Positions 53,316 to 62,980 of a DNA stretch of 64,000 nucleotides are shown in pieces; position 1 is the stretch's first letter; every line of letters begins with the position of its first letter. Made by a program: the position numbers and the translations under genes. This DNA comes from Gallaecimonas xiamenensis 3-C-1 (GTDB lineage: Bacteria > Pseudomonadota > Gammaproteobacteria > Enterobacterales > Gallaecimonadaceae): positions 1 to 64,000 of the forward strand of contig NZ_AMRI01000001.1 in assembly GCF_000299915.1 (NCBI RefSeq). Direction: 5' to 3'. The notes beneath the pieces were generated by a model. It was given only the letters and a program-made list of their open reading frames with translations, did no database searches and had not been told where the DNA came from.

Positions 53316-54749
53316 ATGAAGCGCCTTCTTTCCCTGGCACTGCTGTGCCTGTTACCGGCCTTGGCCCAGGGCCACGGCTGGGTCAGCTACCCCAAGGCCC
53401 GCCAGGCCATCTGCCATGACGACGGGGGCTATTGGTCGCCACCGGACGGCTCGGCCATTCCCAATGCCGCCTGCCGTGCCGCCTTCGTGCAAAGCGGCGC
53501 CTATCCCTTTACCCAACTCAACGAACTGTCCGCCAATGTGGCCCAGTACTGGGACCTGGCCGCCGTTCAGGCGGTGGTCAAGGACGGTAGCCTGTGCAGC
53601 GCCGGCGACAGTGCCAAAGCCGGCTTGGATCTGCCGTCTGGCCATTGGCAAAAAACGTCCCTGGCTGCGGGCCAGGCTTTTGACTATCTGTTCCGGGCCA
53701 CCGCCACCCATAATCCCAGCTATTGGCAGTTCTACCTCAGTAAGCCTGGCTTCAACGCCGCCCAGCAGCCGTTGACCTGGGCCGATCTGGAGCTTATCGG
53801 TGAGGCGGATAACCTAAGTCCCGTCACCTTGGGCGGCGAGAAATACTATCGCCTCAGCCTGACCCTGCCTGCCGGTCGCAGTGGCGGCGCCGTGCTCTAC
53901 ACCCGCTGGCAACGGGACGATGCAGCCGGTGAGGGGTTTTACAACTGCTCGGATATCCAGATCCTGGGAGAGGACAACCCGGTGACTTGGACCGACGGCG
54001 GCTATCTTCTGGCCCAAGACCCAGCCCCAGGCCCGGGGGACGTCATCTGGTTTCGGCTCTTTGACCACGACGGGGCAGAGCTGGTCTTTGAGAAACTGGC
54101 CATCACCCAGGCCAACCAGGCCCTTGCCAGTTGGACGGCGGAGCTGGCCCAGCGCCTTAACGGCGGCTTTGGGCAATGGCTTAAGCTGGGGGTCAAGGAA
54201 GGGGAGGATATCCGCTTCGACAGTGCTCAGCCCCTGGCCAACAAGGTATGGCTCAGTGACGGTGCCTTCAGCCATGCCCTGGATCTGAAAAAGGCGCCGG
54301 CATCGGTGACGCTGAGCGGTTTGGCCAGCCAGTATCAGCAAGGGGACAACCTGGCGCTGACCCTTGCCAGCAGTAACGGCTGGCAAGGGCAGTTGCTGCT
54401 GAGCCGGGACGGCAGCATCTTGGCCCAATGGCCCCTGTCCCTGACTGCCGGCGCCAGCCTGGACCAGGCTTACCTGCTGGCAGAGACAGGCCAATACCAG
54501 CTGAGCCTGCAGGGGGAGGGGGGTGATAGTCAGCAATGGACTTTCATCGTGCAGGCCAGCGGCGACTACGACTATGTCTATCCCCAAGGCCTTGGCAGCT
54601 ACCAGGCCGGTACCCTGGTACTGGGCAGCGACAACAAGCGCTATCAGTGCAAACCCTTCCCCTTCAGCGGCTGGTGCAACCTGGCCCCAGACTACTACGG
54701 TCCTCCTGACGGCAGTGCCTGGCAAGACGCCTGGACGCCCCTGGAATAA
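53316..54749 (+). CDS. Lytic polysaccharide monooxygenase (AA10), chitin-type
   Basis: This 477-residue protein has a signal peptide ending ALAQG, so mature His20 (HGWVSYPKA) becomes the N-terminal copper ligand; His132 in ATHNPSYW is the second of the histidine brace. The middle region is GbpA-like linker domains and the C-terminal 60 residues (YQCKPFPFSGWCN ... WQDAWTPL) form a chitin-binding module. It would oxidise crystalline chitin outside the cell. The chosen start leaves only the signal peptide before the His. Confidence 0.9.
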   Translation: MKRLLSLALLCLLPALAQGHGWVSYPKARQAICHDDGGYWSPPDGSAIPNAACRAAFVQSGAYPFTQLNELSANVAQYWDLAAVQAVVKDGSLCSAGDSAKAGLDLPSGHWQKTSLAAGQAFDYLFRATATHNPSYWQFYLSKPGFNAAQQPLTWADLELIGEADNLSPVTLGGEKYYRLSLTLPAGRSGGAVLYTRWQRDDAAGEGFYNCSDIQILGEDNPVTWTDGGYLLAQDPAPGPGDVIWFRLFDHDGAELVFEKLAITQANQALASWTAELAQRLNGGFGQWLKLGVKEGEDIRFDSAQPLANKVWLSDGAFSHALDLKKAPASVTLSGLASQYQQGDNLALTLASSNGWQGQLLLSRDGSILAQWPLSLTAGASLDQAYLLAETGQYQLSLQGEGGDSQQWTFIVQASGDYDYVYPQGLGSYQAGTLVLGSDNKRYQCKPFPFSGWCNLAPDYYGPPDGSAWQDAWTPLE

Positions 54750-54811
54750 CCGGCTTTGAAAGGAGAGGCGGGGATGCAGCTGGCCGTGCTAGAGTGGGCT
54801 CTCGACTGGTA

Positions 54812-55612
54812 ATGGAAGCAATGTCCATGGCATTCAATCTTTTACAACAGGCCTGGCGCCAAGGAATGCAGCCCCTGCAGATCCCAGAGGGCTGGAGCCA
54901 GGGTAGGGCTACCTTCGGTGGCCTGGTGGCCGCCATGCTTTACGAAAAACTGGCCAGCAAGGCGGCCCAGGGCAGCTTGCGCTCCCTGTCCTTCTCCTTT
55001 GTGGGTCCGGCGGTGCCGGGCAAAGTGGAAATGACCGCGTCCATACTGCGTGCCGGCCGCTCGGTCACCCAGGTGGAGGGCCGAGCCTGGCAGGGTGAGT
55101 CAGTGGTGTTGGCGGCCCAGGCCAGCTTTGGGGAAGGCCGGGCGTCCAGCGTCGTGGTGAGCCCAGCCGCAGCGCCGGCTTTTCCCGCACCGGAGCAGTG
55201 CCAGCCCATGCCCAAGGTGCCTGGGGTGATCCCGGAGTTTACCCAGTTCTTCGACTACCGCATCGCCGCCGGTGCCTTGCCTTTCTCGGGGGCCAGCAGC
55301 ACCCAGTTGGGTGGCTGGGTGCGTTTTCACGAGGCACCGGAAGCGGTGACGGTGGGCCACCTGCTGGCCCTTATCGACGCCTGGCCGCCGGCGGTGCTGC
55401 CCATGCTGGCGGCGCCGGCGCCGGCTTCCAGCCTGACCTGGACACTGGAATTCATCGAACCTTTGCCGGCCCTTAGCGGCCAGCATTGGTGGCAGTACCT
55501 GGCCGAGGTGGAGCAGGCCGGTGACGGTTACGCCGTCACCCAGGCCAGGCTCTGGGACGCCGAAGGACGCCTGGTGGCACTGTCGCGACAAACGGTGACC
55601 GTATTCGGATAA
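54812..55612 (+). CDS. Acyl-CoA thioesterase-like protein
   Basis: This 266-residue protein has a double hot-dog layout of the TesB-like group: GRATFGGLVAAMLYEKL near 25-41, then LGGWVRFHE and LIDAWPPAVLP in the second half. It would hydrolyse acyl-CoA in the cytoplasm. The start (ATG at 54,812) is uncertain by a few codons. A terminator follows. Confidence 0.8.
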   Translation: MEAMSMAFNLLQQAWRQGMQPLQIPEGWSQGRATFGGLVAAMLYEKLASKAAQGSLRSLSFSFVGPAVPGKVEMTASILRAGRSVTQVEGRAWQGESVVLAAQASFGEGRASSVVVSPAAAPAFPAPEQCQPMPKVPGVIPEFTQFFDYRIAAGALPFSGASSTQLGGWVRFHEAPEAVTVGHLLALIDAWPPAVLPMLAAPAPASSLTWTLEFIEPLPALSGQHWWQYLAEVEQAGDGYAVTQARLWDAEGRLVALSRQTVTVFG

Positions 55613-55624
55613 ATAGCCGCAAAA

Positions 55625-55647
55625 AAGGCCCCTGATGGGGCCTTCTT
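55625..55647 (+). terminator. Rho-independent terminator
   Basis: AAGGCCCC and GGGGCCTT form an 8-base stem with a TGAT loop; an A run before and CTTC after suit both strands. Confidence 0.75.
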
Positions 55648-55655
55648 CATGGCAT

Positions 55656-56150
55656 TCAAGACAATATGATGTAGTCGCTTTGCTGCAGCGTGCCGTTGTG
55701 GGGCCCCTGGTGCAGTTGGACATAACGACCGTCGATACAATCGATGGGAATACAGTCGTCCACGTCCAGTAGGGCGTCGGTGTGGGGCTTGTCCCAGTGG
55801 CTGGCGATACGGGTCTTGCCTATCTGCTTGGCTTCGGCTTTGTCCTTGGCCACCACCAGCAGGTATTGGTGGGCTTCGCCGAAGCTGCCGTCTTCGTAGC
55901 CTCCCAGGTTGAGGAAAAACAGCCGCAGGTCATCCTCGCCCGGCGCCTGATCCCCCAGGCGCACCTGGTAGTTGTCTATGCCATCCACCGTCAGCCAGGA
56001 GTCGATATGCAGACCCTTGGGGCTGCCAAACCACTGTTGGCGCAGCTGTTCGAAGGTCCCTTCGAATTCGTCAGCGACGGCAAACACCACGTCGTGTACT
56101 TCGATCTTGGCCTTGGGGTGTCTTCCCCCCAACATCACCACGTATAACAT
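55656..56150 (-). CDS. DUF1543 protein
   Basis: This 164-residue protein matches DUF1543 (MLYVVMLGGRHPKAKIEVHDVVFA at the start, LFFLNLGGYEDGSFGEAHQYLLVVA in the middle). The domain is tandemly repeated or single in small cytoplasmic proteins of unknown role. It is convergent with the thioesterase gene. Confidence 0.85.
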   Translation of the reverse strand: MLYVVMLGGRHPKAKIEVHDVVFAVADEFEGTFEQLRQQWFGSPKGLHIDSWLTVDGIDNYQVRLGDQAPGEDDLRLFFLNLGGYEDGSFGEAHQYLLVVAKDKAEAKQIGKTRIASHWDKPHTDALLDVDDCIPIDCIDGRYVQLHQGPHNGTLQQSDYIILS

Positions 56151-56201
56151 TGCGCGACTCCTTGATTTGCAAGGACATCTTAAAGCACCTCGGCATCCTT
56201 G

Positions 56202-57140
56202 TCAGCTAGCCAGCAGGCACTGGGGCAGGGGATTGTCGTCCCTGAGCTGCTGGGTAATGTCCGCCAAGGCCTCCCTGAGCCAGCGGTGGCCGGGGTTACG
56301 CTCGTTACGCTCATGCCATATCAGCGAGACGGGTTTGATGGGGATCTCTATGGGGGGCTTGGTCACGAACAGCTCGCCGCATTGGCTGTACTCGAAGATG
56401 GCCCCGAACGGCAGGGTGGCAATGAGGCTGCTTTCCTTGAGGAGCTTGGGCACCGCCGAGAAGTGGTTGGTGGTCATGGCCACCCGCCTTTCCAGCTTCT
56501 GGTCGGACAGCAGGCAGTCCACTATGCCCTGGGCATCTCCCGACAGTGACACCATCAGATGGTCTGCCTTGATGAAGTCATCCAGTCCCAGGGGTTTTTG
56601 GGCCAAAGGATGGTGGTTGCCCATGGCGCAGGCGTAATAGGAGTCGAACAGGTGCATGTGCCGCAGCTGAGGTGCCATATTGGGGCTGGCCTGGGCCAGG
56701 GTGAAATCCACCTCGGCATTGAGCAGCATGGACTCCATGCTGTTGGTGGTGAAGGGTACGGCGATGATATCGACCCCTGGGGCCTCCTTTTCCACCCGCT
56801 GGCGCAGCCGGCTCCAGTAAATATCCACCATCAGATCGGCCACCCCCAGCCTGAAAGCCTGGCGGGTACTGACCGGATCAAAGGGCTGGGGATCCACGGC
56901 GTCTTTGAGGGACTGGAGGTGCTGGCGGGTCTGCTGCCACAGGCCCTGGGCAAAGGGGGTAGGCACCACGCCCCGGCCGTCTTTGACGAACACCGGGTCG
57001 CCAAAGCTGACCCGCATCCTCGAGATGGCGTTGGACACCGCCGGTTGGGTCATGGCCAGGTGGTTGGCGGCCCTGGATACCGAGCCCTCGCGCATGATAG
57101 CGTCAAAAATCACCAGCAGGTTCAGGTCCAGTTGTTTCAT
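56202..57140 (-). CDS. LysR-family transcriptional regulator
   Basis: This 312-residue protein has the LysR N-terminal helix-turn-helix (GSVSRAANHLAMTQPAVSNAISRMR) and a substrate-binding domain. The pattern is close to the NodD/LeuO-like subgroup. It is divergent from the RND efflux genes with 105 bases between the starts, so it probably regulates them and itself. Confidence 0.9.
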   Translation of the reverse strand: MKQLDLNLLVIFDAIMREGSVSRAANHLAMTQPAVSNAISRMRVSFGDPVFVKDGRGVVPTPFAQGLWQQTRQHLQSLKDAVDPQPFDPVSTRQAFRLGVADLMVDIYWSRLRQRVEKEAPGVDIIAVPFTTNSMESMLLNAEVDFTLAQASPNMAPQLRHMHLFDSYYACAMGNHHPLAQKPLGLDDFIKADHLMVSLSGDAQGIVDCLLSDQKLERRVAMTTNHFSAVPKLLKESSLIATLPFGAIFEYSQCGELFVTKPPIEIPIKPVSLIWHERNERNPGHRWLREALADITQQLRDDNPLPQCLLAS

Positions 57141-57163
57141 AACATCACCAGAATCTATGTTTG

Positions 57164-57227
57164 ATATTCAATATATAAATTAGACGTAATGGGTTTGCAC
57201 CGCAAGAATACGTGACCTTAATCACGT
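57164..57227. promoter_or_regulatory. Operators in the lysR/RND intergenic region
   Basis: Two dyads lie here: ATATTCAATAT (57,164-57,174) near the lysR start and ACGTGA-N6-TCACGT (57,210-57,227) near the RND start. LysR proteins bind T-N11-A type dyads, and the second dyad overlaps the place expected for the -10 region of the efflux promoter. Confidence 0.55.
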
Positions 57228-57245
57228 TTCCCTGGAGTGCGAACC

Positions 57246-58469
57246 ATGAAAGCTTTCCCCTCCCTTGCCCTCATTACCCTGCTGGTCATGGCGGGCTGTT
57301 CGCCCCAGGCGCAGCAGCCGCCAGCTGGCGCCCAGGCGCCGGCCGTTACCGTAGCCAAGGTGCTGCAGACCCCCATCAACGAATGGGACCAATTCACCGG
57401 CCGCCTTGAGGCACCCCAGCAGGTGCAGATCCGTCCCCGGGTGTCGGGCTTTATCGACAAGGTCGCCTTTAACGAGGGCAGCCTGGTGCAAAAGGGCGAT
57501 CTGTTGTTCCAGATCGATCCTCGCCCTTTCGCCGCCGAAGTCAAACGTTTGCAGGCCGAGCTGCAACGGGCCCAGGCCCAGGCGCGCCAGGCCCGGGCTG
57601 AAGCGGCCAGGGCCGAGCGCCTGCGGGGCAGCCGTGCCATTGCCACCGAAGAAGCCGACGCCCGCCAAACCACCGCCATGGCGGCCGACGCCCAGGTACT
57701 GGCCACCGAAGCGGCCCTGGATGCGGCTCGCCTCAACCTGGAATACACCCAGGTGCGTGCCCCCGTGTCCGGGCGGGTCTCCCGCGCCTACATTACCCAG
57801 GGCAACCTGGTGAGTGCCGGTGACAGCCTGCTCACTACCCTGGTGTCCACCGACGCCATCTATGCCTACTTCGACGCCGACGAGCAGGTGTTCCTCAAGT
57901 ACAACGAGTTGGCCCGCCAAGGGCTGCGCCAAGGCAGCCGTGATCAGAACCAACAGGTGCTGATGGGCCTGTCCAATCAGGACGATTTTCCCTTTAGCGG
58001 CCATGTGGATTTCCTGGACAACCAGGTCAACCCCCAGACCGGCACCATCCGTGCCCGGGCCGTGTTCAGCAATGAAGATGGCCGCCTTACCCCCGGCCTC
58101 TTTGCCCGCCTCAAGCTGGTGGCCAGCAACACCTACCCGGCGCTGCTTATTCAGGACAAGGCCATAGGCACCGACCTGGGTAAGAAATTCGTGTTGGTGG
58201 TGAATGACCAGCAGCAGCTGCAATACCGGGAGCTGACCCTGGGGCCGCGCCTGGAAGGGGGCCTTCGCATCGTCCGTGACGGCCTGAGCGCCGCCGACAC
58301 CATCGTCATCAACGGCCTGCAGCGGGTGCGCCCAGGTATGACGGTGGCGGCCCAGACCGAACCCATGGCCTCTGAACAGCAATTGGCACTGCTGGCCCAG
58401 CGTGCCCAGGTCAGCCAGCAGGTACCTGACCGTGGCGCCGGCCACGACAGTGCCCTGGCGGCCCGTTAA
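57246..58469 (+). CDS. RND efflux periplasmic adaptor (AcrA-type lipoprotein)
   Basis: This 407-residue protein has a lipoprotein signal (LITLLVMAGCS) and the membrane-fusion layout: TGRLEAPQQVQIRPRVSGFID lipoyl start, a helical hairpin rich in Ala/Gln/Arg (about 100-160), and the beta-barrel part (LVSTDAIYAYFDADE). It links the RND pump to an outer-membrane channel. The ATG follows GGAG. Its stop is 11 bases before the pump gene. Confidence 0.9.
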   Translation: MKAFPSLALITLLVMAGCSPQAQQPPAGAQAPAVTVAKVLQTPINEWDQFTGRLEAPQQVQIRPRVSGFIDKVAFNEGSLVQKGDLLFQIDPRPFAAEVKRLQAELQRAQAQARQARAEAARAERLRGSRAIATEEADARQTTAMAADAQVLATEAALDAARLNLEYTQVRAPVSGRVSRAYITQGNLVSAGDSLLTTLVSTDAIYAYFDADEQVFLKYNELARQGLRQGSRDQNQQVLMGLSNQDDFPFSGHVDFLDNQVNPQTGTIRARAVFSNEDGRLTPGLFARLKLVASNTYPALLIQDKAIGTDLGKKFVLVVNDQQQLQYRELTLGPRLEGGLRIVRDGLSAADTIVINGLQRVRPGMTVAAQTEPMASEQQLALLAQRAQVSQQVPDRGAGHDSALAAR

Positions 58470-58480
58470 GGAGACTTTGA

Positions 58481-61400
58481 GTGAACTTTTCCCAGTTTTT
58501 CATTAAAAGACCCATCTTCGCGGCGGTGCTGTCGCTGATGCTCTTGATTGCGGGCCTGCTGGCCGTGTTCAAGCTGCCCATCAGCGAATACCCCGAGGTG
58601 GTGCCCCCCACTGTGGTGGTTACCGCCAACTACCCGGGCGCCAACCCCAAGGTCATAGGGGAAACCGTGGCCACGCCGCTGGAGCAGGCCATCAACGGCG
58701 TGGAAGGCATGCTCTACATGTCCTCCCAGTCCACCGCCGACGGCCGCATGACCCTAACCGTCACCTTCGGCCTGGGGACCGACCTGGACGATGCCCAGGT
58801 GGCGGTACAAAACCGGGTGGCCAGGGCCCTGCCGCGCCTGCCTGAAGAAGTGCAGCGCCTGGGGGTGGTGTCGGAGAAGTCGTCACCTGACTTGACCATG
58901 GTGGTGCACCTTACCTCCCCCAACAACCGCTATGACATGCTCTACCTGTCCAACTTTGCGCTCCTTAACGTCAAGGACGAGCTGGCCCGCATCGACGGGG
59001 TAGGGGACGTGCGGCTGTTTGGCGCCGGTGACTATGCCATGCGTATCTGGCTGGACCCGGACAAGATTGCCGCAAGGGGCTTGACTGCCACCGACGTGGT
59101 CAATGCGGTGCGCGCCCAAAACCGCCAGGTGGCCGCCGGCTCTCTGGGGGCGCCGCCCAAGGCCAGCGCCTCGGATTTTCAGATCCTGATCAACGTCAAA
59201 GGCCGCCTCACCGACGAGGAAGAGTTTGCCAATATCGTGGTCAAGGTCGGTGACGACGGCGAAATTACCCGCATCCGCGACATCGGCCACGTGGCCCTTG
59301 GCGCCGACTTCTATGCCCTGCGCTCCTTGCTGGACAACAAAGAAGCGGTGGCCATTCCCATCTTCCAGCGCCCCGGCTCCAACGCCATCGCCATTTCCGA
59401 TGCGGTGCGCGCCAAGATGGCCGAGCTGAAGAGAGACTTCCCCGAAGGGGTGGACTACGACATCGTCTACGACCCGACGGTGTTCGTGCGCGGCTCCATC
59501 GAAGCGGTAGCCCACACCCTCTTGGAAGCCATAGTACTGGTGGTGCTGGTGGTGGTGCTGTTCCTGCAGACCTGGCGCGCCTCCATCATTCCCCTGGTGG
59601 CAGTGCCCGTGTCCCTGGTGGGTACCTTCGCGGTGATGTACCTGTTCGGCTTCTCCCTAAACGCCCTTAGCCTCTTTGGCATGGTGCTGGCCATAGGCAT
59701 CGTCGTGGACGACGCCATAGTGGTGGTGGAGAACGTGGAGCGCAACATCGCCCTTGGCAAGGGGCCCTTGGAGGCCACCCAGCAGGCCATGCGCGAGGTC
59801 ACTGGCCCCATTATCGCCACCGCCCTGGTGCTGGCGGCGGTCTTTGTGCCTACCGCCTTTATCTCCGGGTTGACCGGCCAGTTCTACCGCCAGTTCGCCC
59901 TGACAATTGCCATTTCCACCTTTATCTCGGCCTTTAACTCCCTGACCTTGAGCCCGGCCCTGGCGGCCATCCTGTTAAAGCCCCACGGCGCCCCAAAGGA
60001 CAGGCTGACCCGCATCATCGACGCCCTGTTTGGCTGGCTGTTCCGCCCCTTTAACCGCTTTTTCAACAAGGCGTCGGGCAGCTATGTGTTCGGGGTGCGC
60101 AAGCTTATCCGTGGCAGCGCCATCACCCTGGTGGTGTACGGCGGCCTGTTGGCCCTGACCGGCTACAGCTTCAACAAGGTGCCCACCGGTTTCGTGCCGG
60201 CCCAGGACAAACAGTACCTGGTGGCCTTTGCCCAGTTGCCGGACGCCGCCACCTTGGACCGCACCGAGGCGGTTATTCGCAAGATGAGCGAGATCGCCAT
60301 GAAGCACCCCGGGGTCGCCAACTCGGTAGCCTTCCCTGGCCTGTCCATCAACGGCTTTACCAACAGCCCCAACAGCGGCATCGTCTTTACCCCGCTCAAG
60401 CCCTTTGCCGAGCGGACCGATCCCAGCCTGTCGGCGGCGGCCATCGCTGCCCAGCTCAACGCCGAGTTCGCTCAGATAAAAGAAGCCTATATCGCCATCT
60501 TCCCGCCGCCGCCGGTGCAGGGCCTGGGTACCATAGGGGGCTTTCGCCTGCAGGTGGAAGACAGAGGCAGCCTGGGCTTTGAGGAGCTCTACAAGCAGAC
60601 CCAGGGCATAGTGCAGCAGGCCTGGCAGACGCCGGAACTGGCCGGGGTGTTCTCCAGCTTCCAGGTGAGCGTGCCGCAACTGGACGTGGACGTGGACAGG
60701 GAAAAGGCCATGACCCATGGGGTCGCCCTGCCCAGCATCTTCGACACCCTGCAGGTCTACCTGGGCTCGCTTTATGTCAATGACTTCAACCGCTTTGGCC
60801 GTACCTACCAGGTCAGCGCCCAGGCCGGCCCCGAGTTTCGCCAGGACCCAGAGCGCATCCGCCAGTTCAAGGTGCGTAACGACAAGGGTGACATGGTGCC
60901 CCTGGGCAGCTTCGTGACCCTGAGCCAGACCGCCGGCCCGGACCGGGTGATGCACTACAACGGCTATCCCACCGCCGAGATCAACGGTGGCCCGGCGCCG
61001 GGGTTCAGCAGCGGCCAGGCCCAGGCGGCCATCGAGAAGCTGCTGGCGCAGAACCTGCCCAACGGCATGACCTTCGAGTGGACCGAGCTGACCTACCAGC
61101 AGATCCTGGCCGGCAACACCAGCTACCTGGTGTTCCCCTTGGTTATCCTGTTGGTGCTGCTGGTACTGGCGGCCCAGTACGAGAGCTGGTCGCTGCCGCT
61201 GGCCATCATCCTTATCGTCCCCATGACGCTGCTTAGCGCCATGCTGGGGGTGATGCTGCAAGGAGGGGATAACAACATCTTCACCCAGATAGGCCTTATC
61301 GTGCTGGTGGGCTTGGCCTGTAAGAACGCCATCCTCATCGTCGAATTTGCCAAGGAGCAGGAAGAGCACCACGGCCAGGGTATCGTCGAGGCGGTACTGG

Positions 61401-61639
61401 AAGCCTGCCGCCTGCGCCTGCGCCCCATCCTGATGACGTCCATGGCTTTCATCATGGGGGTAGTGCCCTTGGTGATCTCCAGCGGCGCCGGCGCCGAAAT
61501 GCGCCAGGCCATGGGGGTCGCGGTGTTCTCGGGGATGATAGGGGTGACCCTGTTCGGCCTGATGCTGACCCCGGTGTTCTACGTGGTGATCCGCAAACTG
61601 GTGGAACGTCGCCGCGCCCGCAAACAGACTGCGCACTGA
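58481..61639 (+). CDS. RND efflux pump permease (AcrB-type)
   Basis: This 1052-residue protein starts with GTG (AAGGAGA upstream) and has 12 membrane helices with two large periplasmic loops. The proton-relay pair is in GIVVDDAIVVVENVER in helix 4, and MNFSQFFIKRPIFA is the family start. It would export drugs or bile-like compounds by proton exchange. No outer-membrane TolC-like gene follows, so the pump must share one encoded elsewhere. Confidence 0.95.
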   Translation: MNFSQFFIKRPIFAAVLSLMLLIAGLLAVFKLPISEYPEVVPPTVVVTANYPGANPKVIGETVATPLEQAINGVEGMLYMSSQSTADGRMTLTVTFGLGTDLDDAQVAVQNRVARALPRLPEEVQRLGVVSEKSSPDLTMVVHLTSPNNRYDMLYLSNFALLNVKDELARIDGVGDVRLFGAGDYAMRIWLDPDKIAARGLTATDVVNAVRAQNRQVAAGSLGAPPKASASDFQILINVKGRLTDEEEFANIVVKVGDDGEITRIRDIGHVALGADFYALRSLLDNKEAVAIPIFQRPGSNAIAISDAVRAKMAELKRDFPEGVDYDIVYDPTVFVRGSIEAVAHTLLEAIVLVVLVVVLFLQTWRASIIPLVAVPVSLVGTFAVMYLFGFSLNALSLFGMVLAIGIVVDDAIVVVENVERNIALGKGPLEATQQAMREVTGPIIATALVLAAVFVPTAFISGLTGQFYRQFALTIAISTFISAFNSLTLSPALAAILLKPHGAPKDRLTRIIDALFGWLFRPFNRFFNKASGSYVFGVRKLIRGSAITLVVYGGLLALTGYSFNKVPTGFVPAQDKQYLVAFAQLPDAATLDRTEAVIRKMSEIAMKHPGVANSVAFPGLSINGFTNSPNSGIVFTPLKPFAERTDPSLSAAAIAAQLNAEFAQIKEAYIAIFPPPPVQGLGTIGGFRLQVEDRGSLGFEELYKQTQGIVQQAWQTPELAGVFSSFQVSVPQLDVDVDREKAMTHGVALPSIFDTLQVYLGSLYVNDFNRFGRTYQVSAQAGPEFRQDPERIRQFKVRNDKGDMVPLGSFVTLSQTAGPDRVMHYNGYPTAEINGGPAPGFSSGQAQAAIEKLLAQNLPNGMTFEWTELTYQQILAGNTSYLVFPLVILLVLLVLAAQYESWSLPLAIILIVPMTLLSAMLGVMLQGGDNNIFTQIGLIVLVGLACKNAILIVEFAKEQEEHHGQGIVEAVLEACRLRLRPILMTSMAFIMGVVPLVISSGAGAEMRQAMGVAVFSGMIGVTLFGLMLTPVFYVVIRKLVERRRARKQTAH

Positions 61640-61667
61640 CAGGGTTAACGGAGCTAACCTGTGTTTT

Positions 61668-61691
61668 GCCGGCCCAAGGGCCGGCTTTTTT
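61668..61691 (+). terminator. Rho-independent terminator
   Basis: GCCGGCCC and GGGCCGGC pair around AA, followed by six T. It ends the RND operon. Confidence 0.9.
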
Positions 61692-61697
61692 ATGGGC

Positions 61698-62684
61698 TCA
61701 AGCCGGTAGCAGAGCGGCCCTGAGCCCTTGTTCCAGGGCCTCGGCGTCCAGAGCCTCAAGGTCGATAAGTTCCACTTTGCTGTCGCCGTCCACCCCAAGC
61801 TCGGTGATGGCCAAGGCGCCGTCCACGGCGTTAAAGGCCATCATGCCCTTTTCGGTCATCATCACCGCCTTTAAGCGCAGCACATCGAAGGCGCTGAACA
61901 GGAACCAAAGCTCGCGAAAGTCGAAGACGCAGCCGGGGGCGAACAGCAGCCCCAGGCTATGGACGCCGTCCTGTTGCTGGCTGCGGCTGATAAAAAGCTC
62001 GCCTTCGGGCACGCTGAGGCTGGCGGGCAGCACGCTGTCCACCGCCTGGGCCGGCGTTTGGGCCAGCTTTTGCGCCACCGGCCTGGCCGCAGTATCCAGG
62101 GCAGCAGGGGGCACCTGGCCCTGGCTGAGCCATAGGCGGTTTGGGGTCAGCCCCAGGCTGTCGGCCTTGGCAAAAGCCTCGGCTTTGTCCGGGCAGGCGG
62201 CCAAGTCGGTCTTGTTGAACACCAGCAGGTCCGCCAGGGCCAACTGCTGGCAGAAGGTGTCGTTGGTGAGATAGCGGTTGTCAAAGAGCGCCTGGGGATT
62301 GACCAGGGTCAGGGTAGCGCCCAGGGCCAACACCCCCTGGTACTGGCTGGCGCTTAGCTGCTGGACCAGGCTGGCAGGGTGGCCAAGGCCGGTGGGCTCG
62401 ATCAGCAGCAGGTCGGGGCGCTGCTCGCGAATAAGCTGGTTCAGGGCCACCTGCATGGGCAGGCCCTGGGCGCAGCAGATACAGCCCCCCGGCACTTCGC
62501 GGATGGCGGCGCCGGTGTCGGACAGCAGGGCACCGTCTATGCCCACTTCGCCAAATTCGTTGACCAGTACCGCCCATTTCTGGCCCTGGGGTTTGTGGGC
62601 CAACAGGTGGCGGATGGCGGTGGTTTTACCGGTACCGAGGAAACCGGTCAGCACATGGGTGCGGATAGGGGCACTGAATGTCAT
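61698..62684 (-). CDS. CobW-family GTPase (YjiA/ZNG1-like zinc chaperone)
   Basis: This 328-residue G3E GTPase has Walker A GFLGTGKTT (14-22), the metal-binding CxCC in GGCICC (Cys68, 70, 71) and NKTD for guanine binding. The C-terminal CobW domain is present. Such proteins deliver zinc to metalloproteins under zinc shortage. It lies in the same strand as the DUF440 gene, overlapping it by 4 bases, and close to zur. Confidence 0.9.
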   Translation of the reverse strand: MTFSAPIRTHVLTGFLGTGKTTAIRHLLAHKPQGQKWAVLVNEFGEVGIDGALLSDTGAAIREVPGGCICCAQGLPMQVALNQLIREQRPDLLLIEPTGLGHPASLVQQLSASQYQGVLALGATLTLVNPQALFDNRYLTNDTFCQQLALADLLVFNKTDLAACPDKAEAFAKADSLGLTPNRLWLSQGQVPPAALDTAARPVAQKLAQTPAQAVDSVLPASLSVPEGELFISRSQQQDGVHSLGLLFAPGCVFDFRELWFLFSAFDVLRLKAVMMTEKGMMAFNAVDGALAITELGVDGDSKVELIDLEALDAEALEQGLRAALLPA

Positions 62685-62980
62685 GACTTCCAGATAAAAC
62701 GGGGGGGCTGGCTGCCGTCAAGGGCGATAAGGATGCGGCAATGGATCACTTCGAACTCGTCCTGCTCGTCCAGCAGGCCGACCTGGATCTCGGTGTAATT
62801 GTCGGCGGCGAAGGGGCCGCCCAGTTCTTGGATCCATTGGGCACCGGGCAGCACGGCTTCAACGGCGCCCCGCTCTTCGAATTCCAGGGTGATATCCACC
62901 ACGTCTTCCGGTGGCAGGTGGTCGGCGGCCTTGGCCAGAAACAGCTCGTAGCCCCAGTCGATGGCGTCGTCGATGGACAT
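62681..62980 (-). CDS. yciU: DUF440 (HI1450/YciU-like) dsDNA-mimic protein
   Basis: This 99-residue acidic protein matches the HI1450/YciU family: DAIDWGYELFLAKAADHL and LEFEERGAVEAV, and later GLLDEQDEFE. HI1450 mimics double-stranded DNA and binds the HU protein. The chosen start follows AGGAGCTG; a longer form is unsupported. It overlaps the CobW gene, suggesting co-translation. Confidence 0.85.
   Translation of the reverse strand: MSIDDAIDWGYELFLAKAADHLPPEDVVDITLEFEERGAVEAVLPGAQWIQELGGPFAADNYTEIQVGLLDEQDEFEVIHCRILIALDGSQPPRFIWKS

Noticed and set aside
59975-61798. Long open frame on the - strand opposite the RND pump
   Set aside because: Composition is His/Gln/Gly-rich without any known domain, and the pump reads clearly on the + strand.
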